Part shown: positions 34,031-42,592 of the stretch, piece by piece
Numbering within the stretch: position 1 is the stretch's first letter
How the letters are laid out: every line of letters starts with the position of its first letter
Source: JAJDTT01 sp965116695
GTDB lineage: Bacteria > Acidobacteriota > UBA6911 > RPQK01 > JAJDTT01
Length of the DNA: 64,000 nt
NCBI GenBank assembly: GCA_965116695.1
Contig: OZ220706.1
Coordinates: 806,001-870,000, forward strand
Direction of reading: 5' to 3'
Position numbers and translations under genes: made by a program
Notes under the pieces: model-generated
Told to the model about the DNA's origin: nothing
Databases searched by the model: none
What the model saw: the letters and a program-made list of their open reading frames with translations, nothing else

Positions 34031-35338
34031 TCACCCCTCTTCTTCTGTAGCCGTGGCCAAAGATACTTCCGATCCGGCGTAGGGCTCAACGACCAGGACC
34101 AGATTCCTGGAAGCCACCACCTTGACCCGGACGCCCTGGGGAATCGATGTCGCCGACACCGCTTTCCATCGTTCCCCGGCGACCAGAACCCAACCCTCGT
34201 CCCCTTCGATGGGAGTCTGGGACACTCCATAGGTTCCCACCATCCCCCGCGTCCCGGTGGTGACTCTCAAGCGCACCGACTTCACGGTCAGATGCAGCAG
34301 GAGGATGGCAATCAGGGCGAAGGGAATGGCGACCGCCACGGCCAACCCGTAGCTGATCCGGAGCTCGGGAAAGGGAGAGTCCACCAGAAACAGGATGCCC
34401 AAAATCATAGCGACGGTTCCTCCGGCACCGAGAACTCCGAATCCCTGAACCGTGACCTCGGCCACGAACAGACCCAGGGCCAGGAGGATCAGCAGAATCC
34501 CGATGTAGTTCACGGGAAGCAGCGAGAATCCGAGAAGGGCCAGGAGCAGGCTGATCCCTCCCAACACTCCCGGAAGAATCAGGCCCGGGTTCGAAAACTC
34601 CAGGTAGAGCCCCAACAGGCCGATCACGCCCAGGATAAGAGCGACGTTGGGATTGGCGATGGAGCTGAGGACCTTCTGGCGGAACGTCATCTCGACCACC
34701 CGAACCTCCTGCCCTTCGGTCGTCAGAACCTGGGAGGCTCCCGAAAACCGCTCGATCTGCCGTCCCTCCAGGGTGGCCATGAGGTCGCTCTCGTTGCCCG
34801 CGACCAGGTCGATGAGCCCCCCCTCCAGGGCCTCCTGGGCGGTGTAGGACTTGCTCTCCAGGACCCCCTTCTCGGCCAGTTCGTAATTGCGCTTCCGCTG
34901 CTGGACGATGGCCCTCAAACCCGCCACGGCGTCGTTTTTCACCTTCTCCAGCATGATCTTGTTCTCCATGCCGAAGGGGAATACGGGATGCGCCGCCCCC
35001 GTATTGGTTCCGGGAGCCATGACGGCGACGTCTGCCGAGAGCAGGATGAAGAAACCGGCGGACGCGGCGCGGGCCCCCTGGGGAGCGACGAAGCAGACCA
35101 CGGGAACCGGCGAATTCAGAATGCTCTGGATGATCTCCTGCATGGAGATGCCCAGGCCGCCCGGCGTGGCCAGGCGGATCAGGAGGAATTCGGCATTCGA
35201 ATCCTCCGCCTGCTCGATGGCGGAAGTGATGAACTCGGAGGTGATGGGATCGATGGGTCCTTCAATCTCGACCTTCAGGATCTCGGCTTGCACAACCGGC
35301 ATCGAGAGGAACAAAAACAGGCCCAGAGCCCTCTTCAT
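34031..35338 (-). CDS. NfeD-family membrane-bound serine protease
   Basis: 435 residues. A signal peptide (1-18) is followed by a ClpP-like periplasmic protease domain with PQGARAASAGFFILLSADVAVMAPGTNTGAAHPV. The Ser there acts with a downstream Lys (near NDAVAGLRAIVQQRKRNYEL) as a Ser-Lys dyad in the STOPP family. Four or five transmembrane helices (about 230-345) and a C-terminal OB-fold NfeD domain (about 365-425) close the protein. This is the long NfeD-1b form, which pairs with a slipin, as here. The product likely acts in membrane quality control. Confidence 0.93.
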   Translation of the reverse strand: MKRALGLFLFLSMPVVQAEILKVEIEGPIDPITSEFITSAIEQAEDSNAEFLLIRLATPGGLGISMQEIIQSILNSPVPVVCFVAPQGARAASAGFFILLSADVAVMAPGTNTGAAHPVFPFGMENKIMLEKVKNDAVAGLRAIVQQRKRNYELAEKGVLESKSYTAQEALEGGLIDLVAGNESDLMATLEGRQIERFSGASQVLTTEGQEVRVVEMTFRQKVLSSIANPNVALILGVIGLLGLYLEFSNPGLILPGVLGGISLLLALLGFSLLPVNYIGILLILLALGLFVAEVTVQGFGVLGAGGTVAMILGILFLVDSPFPELRISYGLAVAVAIPFALIAILLLHLTVKSVRLRVTTGTRGMVGTYGVSQTPIEGDEGWVLVAGERWKAVSATSIPQGVRVKVVASRNLVLVVEPYAGSEVSLATATEEEG

Positions 35339-35460
35339 CAGGCCAGCGATCTTATCAGTCCCGGGAGAAAGTCGCCAAGGTAACCGGCCGCAGGACTATG
35401 CGCGTTTTTCGGAAGCCCGGCGCGAATCCCTGCTCCGGGTGCGGCTGCTATACTCCATCC

Positions 35461-35715
35461 GTGGCCGTTAAGATCTGCCTTTTCGCCTCCCTCCGGGACG
35501 TGGTGGGCCAGTCCGAAATCGTCCTCGACTCGGTCCCCCCGGGTAACACGGCGGGCCAGGTGTTCCAGCGGCTGGCGAGCCGGTTCCCCGGCCTGCAGCG
35601 ATACCGGAAGGCGCTTCTGGTGGCCGTCAACCAGGAGTACTCGGACTGGGACCGGGAGGTATCGCCCGGGGACGAGATCGCATTCTTTCCCCCCGTCAGC
35701 GGAGGAGCCGCGTGA
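35461..35715 (+). CDS. moaD: Molybdopterin synthase small subunit MoaD, with two residues after the GG
   Basis: 84 residues from a GTG at 35461. ICLFASLRDVVGQSE and LVAVNQEYSDWDREVSPGDEIAFFPPVSGG give the beta-grasp fold. In MoaD the C-terminal Gly-Gly is adenylylated by MoeB and thiocarboxylated, so it should be free. Here the chain ends PPVSGGAA, two residues too long, because the stop overlaps the moaE start. Either trimming occurs or the activation route differs. It starts the moaD-moaE-mogA operon and is divergent from nfeD. Confidence 0.88.
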   Translation: MAVKICLFASLRDVVGQSEIVLDSVPPGNTAGQVFQRLASRFPGLQRYRKALLVAVNQEYSDWDREVSPGDEIAFFPPVSGGAA

Positions 35716-36125
35716 TCGAGCTGGTCACGACTCCCATCGATCGGGAGCGGGTGGTCCGCAGCGTCGCTTCACCCCAGGCGGGCGCCGTGGTCACCTTCGA
35801 CGGCGTCGTTCGGAATCACGCCCGGGGCAAGCCGGTCACCCATCTCTACTATGAGGCTTACCCGGAAATGGCAAAGACCGAAATGGCAAAGATCCGCGAC
35901 CAAGCCCTGAAGCGGTGGCCGCTTCACGGACTGGCCATCGTCCATCGAACCGGACGGCTCGAGATCGGTGAGAGCAGCGTCTTCATCGCCGTCGCCTCGG
36001 CCCATCGCGCGGACGCATTCGAGGCCTGCCGGTTCACCATCGACACGCTGAAGACCTCGGTGCCCATCTGGAAGAAGGAGCACTACCGGGACGGCGAGGT
36101 CTGGATCGAGGGTTACGGCGCATGA
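35712..36125 (+). CDS. moaE: Molybdopterin synthase catalytic subunit MoaE
   Basis: 137 residues from a GTG that overlaps the moaD stop by four bases. GAVVTFDGVVRNHARGK and LYYEAYPEMAKTEMAKI define the MoaE fold. SVPIWKKEHYRDGEVWIEG holds the conserved active-site lysines. MoaE with two MoaD subunits inserts sulfur into precursor Z (cPMP) to make molybdopterin. It overlaps mogA by four bases. No moaA or moaC lies in the window, so the first step is encoded elsewhere. Confidence 0.95.
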   Translation: MIELVTTPIDRERVVRSVASPQAGAVVTFDGVVRNHARGKPVTHLYYEAYPEMAKTEMAKIRDQALKRWPLHGLAIVHRTGRLEIGESSVFIAVASAHRADAFEACRFTIDTLKTSVPIWKKEHYRDGEVWIEGYGA

Positions 36126-36598
36126 AGGCCGTCGTCTTGACCGTCAGTGACGGCTGCTTTCACGGCCAGAGGCCCGATCTTTCCGGACAGGCTCTGACGA
36201 AGCAGCTCCTGGAGGCGGGATGGGAGGTGACGGCGAACCGCATCGTCCCGGATGAGATGGCCGATATTCAAGAACAGGTCCTCGCCTGCTGCGACTCCGG
36301 CGACACCAACCTCATGGTCATGACGGGTGGAACCGGACTCGGCCCCCGGGACGTGACGCCGGAGGCCGTGCGGCCTCTTCTATCCAAGGAGGCCTCGGGT
36401 TTGGCGGAGCTCATGCGCCTGGAGGGTCTGAAGAAGACCCCCTTTGCCGCCCTCTCCCGCTCCCTGGCCGGAGCCCGCGGCCAGACCCTGATCCTCTGCC
36501 TCCCGGGCAGCCCCAAAGGCGCCACCGAATCGCTGGACGCCGTCCTCAAGTTGCTTCCCCACGCCGCGGACCTCCTCCAGGGCCGGACCGGGCACTGA
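36122..36598 (+). CDS. mogA: Molybdopterin adenylyltransferase MogA/MoaB
   Basis: 158 residues. AVVLTVSDGCFHGQRPDLSG, VMTGGTGLGPRDVTPEA and LILCLPGSPKGATESLDAVL are the MogA/MoaB/CinA-like motifs. MogA adenylylates molybdopterin before molybdate insertion by MoeA. The ATG overlaps the moaE stop. Sequence alone does not separate MogA from MoaB, but the operon position after moaE favours a molybdenum cofactor function. Confidence 0.9.
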   Translation: MKAVVLTVSDGCFHGQRPDLSGQALTKQLLEAGWEVTANRIVPDEMADIQEQVLACCDSGDTNLMVMTGGTGLGPRDVTPEAVRPLLSKEASGLAELMRLEGLKKTPFAALSRSLAGARGQTLILCLPGSPKGATESLDAVLKLLPHAADLLQGRTGH

Positions 36599-36755
36599 TT
36601 CCGGCTGCCAGTTCTACGTCTGGCCCCATCTTGCTCCGCATTGGAACGAAGAGGGCACCCACAGATAAGGGGCGACCCTGCGTCGTCAACTTTCACTGGA
36701 AATTTGAGATTGGGGGCCTAAGAAAATCCCGGCTCGAGCGTTAACCTGATAGAGG

Positions 36756-37319
36756 ATGACCGATTCGGGGAGAAACTCTCGAACGCTTGAGGAGGGCGAT
36801 TGGATGCGATCCGTTCTGCACTCATATCAGGGCCCGCTGGTCCGATACGCCGCGCGCCTCACCGGCGACCTGGACCTGGCCCGGGACGTGGTCCAGGACA
36901 CTTTTCTGCGTCTCTGGAAACAGAAGAGGCGAAAGGTGGAGGGACACCTGGCCCAGTGGCTCTTCACGGTGTGCCGGAACCGGGCCCTGGACCTGCTGCG
37001 CAAGGAGAACCGGATGACGCGGATGACCGGTACCGCAAACCTGGAACCGGCCAGCAGCGCGCCCGGGCCGGCCCAGTTGCTGGAGCGGCAGGAGACCCTG
37101 AGCCGTGTTCTTCTGGCGATGAATAGCCTGTCTCCCAGACAACAGGAGGTGCTGCGGCTGAAGTTCCAAAACGGCCTCAGCTACCGGGAGATCGCCGCCA
37201 CCGTCGGCATTTCGGTGAGCAACGTCGGTTACCTCATCCATACCGCCGTGAAGAAGGTGCGAGCCGAGCTGGAGGAGCCCTCCGAGCCGGCCGCTGCCGC
37301 ATCGAGGAGGGTCCGATGA
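36756..37319 (+). CDS. ECF-type RNA polymerase sigma factor
   Basis: 187 residues. Region 2 contains ARLTGDLDLARDVVQDTFLRLWKQ and WLFTVCRNRALDLLRKEN. Region 4 contains LSPRQQEVLRLKFQNGLSYREIAATVGISVSNVGYLIHTA in outline. No domain lies beyond region 4. The ATG at 36756 follows AGAGG; an internal ATG at 36804 with GGAGGG is a possible second start. It overlaps the downstream anti-sigma-like/VWA gene by four bases, implying a one-to-one regulatory pair. The 150-base gap upstream likely holds its promoter, but I could not fix one. Confidence 0.9.
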   Translation: MTDSGRNSRTLEEGDWMRSVLHSYQGPLVRYAARLTGDLDLARDVVQDTFLRLWKQKRRKVEGHLAQWLFTVCRNRALDLLRKENRMTRMTGTANLEPASSAPGPAQLLERQETLSRVLLAMNSLSPRQQEVLRLKFQNGLSYREIAATVGISVSNVGYLIHTAVKKVRAELEEPSEPAAAASRRVR

Positions 37320-39652
37320 AGTCAGAATTCCAAGACCCGGCCCAGGATCCCAGGCTGACGGCCTATGCCCTGGGCGAACTCACCGACCCGGAAGACATCC
37401 AAGCGGTGGAGAGCCTGCTGCGAAGGTCTCCCGCTCTCCGGCGGGAGGTGGAATCGCTGCGCGCCACCGCCGAGTTGATCCAGCTCGAGTTGGAGCAGGA
37501 ACCTTGCCCCTCCCTGGCTCCCGAACAACTCGCCAGCCTGGGCGAACCGCCGCGCTCCCGTAGGCTGTGGCCCCAGGTCCGTCCCGGGAACAGGTCCTGG
37601 TGGTTTCCCGCCGGCCTGGCGACGGCTGCGGCGCTCGCGGTGATGGTCTCCGCAGCGATCCTCTTCTTTCAGGAGACGGAAGAAGCGCCTCTCTCCGCAG
37701 GTCTCCGGCGGCCGGAACCTGTCGTGGACGAAGCTCCTGCGGATTCGGGAAGGATCACGGAGCGAGCGCATGACCCGGCCGGTCCGGATCCCGATGCCGC
37801 CGCTTCCCCGCAAGCCTTGGTCCAAACTGCTCCCGAGCCGCCGAAGACAGTATCGCCGGCGCCTCCTGCCGGCCAGGACAGCTCCGGGTCGTCGCTCCCG
37901 GTTCCTGCCGATACGACCGTGGTTTCGGAGAATCTGGGCAACCGTCGCGGTTCCGGCACTTCTCTCGTCTCCACGGCGGGCGGAAGGATAATCGAGCCTC
38001 GTGAAATCCCGCGATCGAGAGTCGTCAAGCCGAGGGAAATCCCGGGATCGAGGATCATCGGGCCCCGAGCGCTCCCCGAGGGAATCCTTCAGGAACGAGA
38101 CGCTCTTCGGAAAAGATTGCAATTGTTCCGCGGAAGGTCGCGCAGGCCGCCTTCGGTTCCCTTTGCTCCATCGGCAACGGTGCGCGCCAACCTGGACGAG
38201 CGGCCGGCCATGCCCGCGCCCGTCCCCAGCCGGTCCAGCACCGAGGACTACCGGTACCAGGAGGAGAACCCGTTTCGAAAGGTGGTTCGGGAACCTCTTT
38301 CCACCTTCGGCATCGACGTGGATACCGCGTCCTACTCCAACGTCCGCCGCTTTCTCCGCCAGGGTTCCCTGCCTCCGAGGGACGCCGTCCGCATCGAGGA
38401 GATGGTCAACTATTTCTCTTATGCCTACGGCGCGCCCAGCGGAGAGAGCCCCGTCTCCGTCCTCATGGACCTGGCCCGGGCCCCCTGGAAGCAGGAGCAT
38501 CTTCTGCTTCGCGTCGGTATCCAGGCCGAGGCCATCGATCCCGCCGAGCGTCCTCCCGGCAATCTCGTGTTCCTGCTGGACGTCTCCGGATCGATGCGGC
38601 CCGCCAACAAGCTGCCGCTTTTGAAGCGGGCCATGAGGCTCCTGATCAAGAACCTGGGCGAAAAGGACCGGGTTGCCTTCGTCACCTACGCTGGAGAGTC
38701 CGCAGTGGTCCTTCCGTCGACCCCGTGCGACCGGAAAGAGGAGATCTTCCGAGCCTTGGAGCACATCATGGCCGGCGGTCCCACCAACGGAGAGGCCGGC
38801 ATCCGCGAGGCTTACGCTACCGCCGCGGCCGATTTTATTCCCGGCGGAACCAACCGCGTGATTCTGGCCACGGACGGGGACTTCAACTTGGGGCTAACGG
38901 ACGAGGGAAGCCTGATCCGGTTGATCCGGAAGCAAGCACAAAGCGGCATCTTCCTGAGCGTTCTCGGTCTCGGAACCGGCAACTACAAGGACGCTGCCCT
39001 GGAATCCCTGGCCAACCGGGGAAACGGCAACTTCGCCTATCTCGACAGCTTGGAGGAGGCGCGAAAAGTCCTGGTCCGGGAATTGGGCGCCACTCTGGTC
39101 ACCGTGGCGAAAGACGCCAAGATCCAGATCGAATTCAACCCGGCCCGGGTCGACTCATACCGTCTCATCGGGTACGAGAACCGGGCGCTGCGGCACGAGG
39201 AGTTCAACGACGACACCCGGGACGGAGGGGAGATCGGAGCCGGCCACCAGGTGACCGTCCTCTACGAGATCGTTCCCGCCGGAACCGGGTCTCAAGGCGG
39301 CCGCGTCGATCCCCTCAAGTATCAGACTCCCCCGGCACCGAATCGGGCCGGCGACGCCGATGAGTGGCTCACGCTGAAGATCCGGTACAAGCCGCCCGAT
39401 CAGAGCGAGAGCCGGCTTCTGGAGTTCACCCATCGCGGGTCCCCGGCCGGCTTCGCGGATGCCGCGCCCGATTTCCGGTTTGCCTCCGCCGTGGCCGCCT
39501 TCGGCATGATTCTTCGCGACTCGCCTCACCGGGGAACCGCCACTCTGCGACAGGTGCTCGGCTGGGCTCAGGAGGCCGCAGGAGACGATCCTCACGGCTA
39601 CCGGACGGAGTTCGTTCGACTGGCCCGGAAAGCCATGATCCTGGAGCGATAG
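37316..39652 (+). CDS. Anti-sigma-like membrane protein fused to a YfbK-type von Willebrand A domain
   Basis: 778 residues. The N-terminus (1-90; DPRLTAYALGELTDPEDIQAVESLL) resembles the zinc-finger-less anti-sigma domain of acidobacterial and planctomycete proteins. A transmembrane helix (about 95-118) and a low-complexity linker with an EPREIP/KPREIP/GPRALP repeat (about 225-255) follow. Then come the VWA N-terminal domain (STFGIDVDTASYSNVRRFL), the VWA domain with MIDAS DVSGSMRP near 420, and a DUF3520-like end. I infer a transmembrane sensor that holds the sigma factor and presents a metal-dependent binding domain outside the membrane. Confidence 0.85.
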   Translation: MKSEFQDPAQDPRLTAYALGELTDPEDIQAVESLLRRSPALRREVESLRATAELIQLELEQEPCPSLAPEQLASLGEPPRSRRLWPQVRPGNRSWWFPAGLATAAALAVMVSAAILFFQETEEAPLSAGLRRPEPVVDEAPADSGRITERAHDPAGPDPDAAASPQALVQTAPEPPKTVSPAPPAGQDSSGSSLPVPADTTVVSENLGNRRGSGTSLVSTAGGRIIEPREIPRSRVVKPREIPGSRIIGPRALPEGILQERDALRKRLQLFRGRSRRPPSVPFAPSATVRANLDERPAMPAPVPSRSSTEDYRYQEENPFRKVVREPLSTFGIDVDTASYSNVRRFLRQGSLPPRDAVRIEEMVNYFSYAYGAPSGESPVSVLMDLARAPWKQEHLLLRVGIQAEAIDPAERPPGNLVFLLDVSGSMRPANKLPLLKRAMRLLIKNLGEKDRVAFVTYAGESAVVLPSTPCDRKEEIFRALEHIMAGGPTNGEAGIREAYATAAADFIPGGTNRVILATDGDFNLGLTDEGSLIRLIRKQAQSGIFLSVLGLGTGNYKDAALESLANRGNGNFAYLDSLEEARKVLVRELGATLVTVAKDAKIQIEFNPARVDSYRLIGYENRALRHEEFNDDTRDGGEIGAGHQVTVLYEIVPAGTGSQGGRVDPLKYQTPPAPNRAGDADEWLTLKIRYKPPDQSESRLLEFTHRGSPAGFADAAPDFRFASAVAAFGMILRDSPHRGTATLRQVLGWAQEAAGDDPHGYRTEFVRLARKAMILER

Positions 39653-39668
39653 GCCGAAATCTCCCGGC

Positions 39669-41252
39669 TCAATGGAACTTCAGGGAGTAAAGGTCCGCGT
39701 CGACCATCTCGAATCGAAGCCGGACCGGCCTTCCCGACAGTGACGCCAGATCCTTCCCTTCGCCGAATTCGACGAAGTGCTGGATCTCGTCGCCGAAGAA
39801 CTCCTTGCCGGATTCATACCCGGGGACCGGCCGCTTCGTGACCGCGTCCAGAATGGCGATCCGGATGCCGCCTCCCGCCCCGGTGGCGGCATTGATCTCC
39901 AACCGGGTTCCCTGGAAGACGAGAGGACGGGTGATGGCCGTTCCGCCCGGGTAACCCCCGGCGTGCAGCGACCGGAAGCCGTCGACCCGCAGCACTCCCC
40001 GCCGAATGAAGGTGTCCGGCTGATGGTCGTGCTGCAGGTAGTAGAAGGAGAGTTCGTCCGGCGCCGTCTGCAGCATGCCCCACGCCATGAGGTTCCCGTG
40101 CTTGCTCCAGTTCCTGGGGTCGCGGCCCGGCCGCAGGAAGGGCTCGTCCACCAGCACGAAATTCAGCGTGTCGCGGCTGTACATGAAGGCCGTCTCGCTG
40201 AGACCGTAGGAGGTGCCGTGGAAGGGTTTGCGCGGCGCCGTGCGCAGCGGAAAACCCAGCACGATGTGCGGCGCCCGAAGGTAGGGCTTCAGCCCGCTGG
40301 TGTAGAGGGAGTGCTTCCATTCCCGCCGCGGCTCCCCGTACTCGATGGGCTCGATGTTTCCCCAATTCAGGAAGTCCCGTGAAGTGGCCCGCATCACCGA
40401 TCGGGTCTCGGGGAGCCGGCTTTTTCCGTCCCGGGACAGGCAGGGCAGATAGGCCCGGAAGAACAGGACGTACTGCCCGTTCCCCGGGTCCCAGAAGCTG
40501 ACGTTGAGAGAATCCAGGATCGCCCTTTTACGGCTGGGATCGTTCCCCCAACGGATCGCTCCGTGACGGTCGAAGGCCGGTTCCTCTCCGTCCAGAATGG
40601 GCTCCTCCCTGAGCTTTCGCCATTGGAGCCCGTCGGCCGAAGCAAAGACGTAGGCCTCCGGATTTCCCCCGACGGCCTTGTAGCGTTCCGCTGCCGGCGT
40701 GCCAGGCCGGGTGTCGATGAAAGGAGCGAAATTATGAGAGGTCCTCCCCGTGAGCAGGATGTTGTTTTCCGTCGATCCCTCGAACTCGACACGGCCCAGA
40801 CGAATTCGGTCCCAAGTCACTCCGTCGCTGCTTTCCGCGTAGCAGGTGAACTGGGTTTCAGGGTCCCTGGGTTGGAAACGCAATCCCAGGTAGGACGCGT
40901 AGTAGAGACGAAACCTGCCTCCGTCCTCCAACACCACCGGGTAGCCGCAGACGGTGAACCCGTGGTATTTCCGGCCCTCCCACGGTGCATCCAGATCCAG
41001 GATCTTTTGGGCGTCGCGGGGGGAGTGCTGACGGAACTCCAGGTCCCGAATCGTCTCGAACAGAGTGCCGTCCAGCATCAGCTCGCGCCGGTCGCCCAGT
41101 TCGACGGGTTGGTTCCCTTCCCCGGGGAGAGGAACAACAACCAGAAAAAGGGATGCCAGCGAACCGGCGAGCCGGGCGAAGGAATTTCGGAGATACGGTT
41201 TCAGACCTGCCCTGCGCCTGAGCTGCCTGGAAGCCGGTCCCTCCTGCCCCAT
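39669..41252 (-). CDS. Secreted glycosidase-like (GH43/32-type propeller) protein
   Basis: 527 residues. A signal peptide (SFARLAGSLASLFLVVVPL) is followed by a five-bladed propeller-like sequence with repeated FRLYYASYLG, TCYAESSDGVTWDRIRLG and AYVFASADGLQWRKL phrases. A carbohydrate-binding-like C-terminal beta domain (about 435-525) ends in RLRFEMVDADLYSLKF. The S-x-DGxxW motif is typical of glycoside hydrolase 43/32-like proteins of planctomycetes and acidobacteria. Catalytic residues are not securely assigned. It starts one base after the end of the next gene (41254-42366). Confidence 0.65.
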   Translation of the reverse strand: MGQEGPASRQLRRRAGLKPYLRNSFARLAGSLASLFLVVVPLPGEGNQPVELGDRRELMLDGTLFETIRDLEFRQHSPRDAQKILDLDAPWEGRKYHGFTVCGYPVVLEDGGRFRLYYASYLGLRFQPRDPETQFTCYAESSDGVTWDRIRLGRVEFEGSTENNILLTGRTSHNFAPFIDTRPGTPAAERYKAVGGNPEAYVFASADGLQWRKLREEPILDGEEPAFDRHGAIRWGNDPSRKRAILDSLNVSFWDPGNGQYVLFFRAYLPCLSRDGKSRLPETRSVMRATSRDFLNWGNIEPIEYGEPRREWKHSLYTSGLKPYLRAPHIVLGFPLRTAPRKPFHGTSYGLSETAFMYSRDTLNFVLVDEPFLRPGRDPRNWSKHGNLMAWGMLQTAPDELSFYYLQHDHQPDTFIRRGVLRVDGFRSLHAGGYPGGTAITRPLVFQGTRLEINAATGAGGGIRIAILDAVTKRPVPGYESGKEFFGDEIQHFVEFGEGKDLASLSGRPVRLRFEMVDADLYSLKFH

Positions 41253-41253
41253 T

Positions 41254-42366
41254 TCAGAGCTTGCTCAAAGCTTCCAGGACCGGCCAGAAGTCCAGTTGCC
41301 GGACGGAATGGCTGCGGTAGATTCCGACTCCGGAAGCTCCGTTGTCGACGGCGATCCGGCCGGCAGCCAACATGGATTCCGGATCCTGAAAGCTCCCCGG
41401 GTGATAGCAGGAGAGTTCGGCGATCACGGGAACGCGGCCGGCGGCCACGTCCACAACGTGCCTGACCTGGCGCTCGACCGCCTCCAGGTCCGAGTCGGTC
41501 CGGAACCAGAGGTAGAACTCGTCGAGAAGGCCCTGCTCGATCCACGCCGGCCAGTCCTGCAGCACCTTGATGTAGTCCTCCGGCTCCCCGGCGATGATGG
41601 TGGTGGAAAGGACCGCCTGGGGCGAGGAGCGCTTGATCCTGGCCCGGACCTCCGAGAGGAACAAGGTGACGTATCCGGCGCGGAACCGCATCCAGTCCGG
41701 GTCGTCATTGGGCAGGTCGAAAGGATCCTTGCCGAACCTGGCACGAAACTCGGACACGGTCCGGTCTTCGTAGCCGTAGGGCACGACGCCGTTCTCGTCT
41801 TCGTTCCCCAGAACGAACTCGACCTGGAGCCCGTCGGCGCGGGTCACCTCCAGGGCATCGACGAACCCGTGCGCCTGATGGTCCCGCACCTCGGGAAAAG
41901 CGGCGCTCAGGTAGAGATCCTGCCCCGGCTCCAGCACGTAGGAACGGTTGCGGGTCAGGCTCCGGTATTCGGGATGACGGGTGGCGAAGTCGGACATCTC
42001 GGTATTGACGTACGGGCCGTGATAAATGGGCCGGTGCCCGTCCAGAATCGCTCGGGCCTGAACCGAATTTACGGGGGGCCGCAGAAAGTCCAGGGACCAC
42101 CCGTACGTCATCCGCGCGCACCCGTGCCGTGGGAAGCCGTTGTAGTCCACATAGGTGTCGAACTTCATTCCCGCCCGGCGCGCGGCCCGGGGACGGGCCA
42201 GCGTCCGCTCGCCGGCCGGCAGGACTCTGGCGCTGCCGTCGATGATCTTGGTGACGCCGTGATCGGCGCACTTCTGCATCCATGCCGACAAGACGCGGCT
42301 GTCCTCGGTCCCATCGGGGGAACCGTCCACGTCCGGCGGACCCCAGAGCACGACATTTTCAGGCAC
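41254..42366 (-). CDS. Predicted TIM-barrel glycoside hydrolase-like protein
   Basis: 370 residues from a GTG at 42366 with AAGGAGA ahead. No signal peptide is visible. WMQKCADHGVTKIIDG, KFDTYVDYNGFPRHG and GLLDEFYLWFRTDSDLEAVERQVRHVV suggest a (beta/alpha)8 barrel of the family 10-like/putative glycosyl hydrolase kind. LGNEDENG and PVIAELSCYHPG could carry acidic active residues. I cannot name a substrate. Being tightly packed upstream of a secreted propeller protein suggests a joint role on one polysaccharide. Confidence 0.55.
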   Translation of the reverse strand: MPENVVLWGPPDVDGSPDGTEDSRVLSAWMQKCADHGVTKIIDGSARVLPAGERTLARPRAARRAGMKFDTYVDYNGFPRHGCARMTYGWSLDFLRPPVNSVQARAILDGHRPIYHGPYVNTEMSDFATRHPEYRSLTRNRSYVLEPGQDLYLSAAFPEVRDHQAHGFVDALEVTRADGLQVEFVLGNEDENGVVPYGYEDRTVSEFRARFGKDPFDLPNDDPDWMRFRAGYVTLFLSEVRARIKRSSPQAVLSTTIIAGEPEDYIKVLQDWPAWIEQGLLDEFYLWFRTDSDLEAVERQVRHVVDVAAGRVPVIAELSCYHPGSFQDPESMLAAGRIAVDNGASGVGIYRSHSVRQLDFWPVLEALSKL

Positions 42367-42513
42367 TTCCGGTCTCCTTCAGGAGGGTCTCAGACTGACA
42401 CACCGAAATGCGAAATCTCAACCGGCGAAAATGCCGGCCCCCGTTCATTCAGGATCGAGGGGCCGGAATGACGGGCACGCGCCCCGTGAATCCTTGGGGT
42501 GTCTGGGCTAGTA

Positions 42514-42534
42514 TCGGCGGGTCGGGTCCGCCGA
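42514..42534. other. Perfect 7-bp hairpin upstream of the PiT-like gene
   Basis: TCGGCGG and CCGCCGA form a perfect 7-bp stem with a 7-base loop. A larger stem CCGGCCCC/GGGGCCGG lies upstream in the same 226-base gap between divergent genes. The gap therefore holds two strong hairpins plus presumed divergent promoters. No known riboswitch was recognised. Confidence 0.35.
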
Positions 42535-42592
42535 TGAACGAAGCAATGACCGTCGACAGAGCAACCGGGGAGCGGCGAAAGGAGCGTTCCTT

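Noticed and set aside
36599..36755. An ECF-type promoter upstream of the sigma factor
   Set aside because: I could not find a convincing -35/-10 pair with proper spacing; an autoregulated promoter is likely but not supported by what I see.
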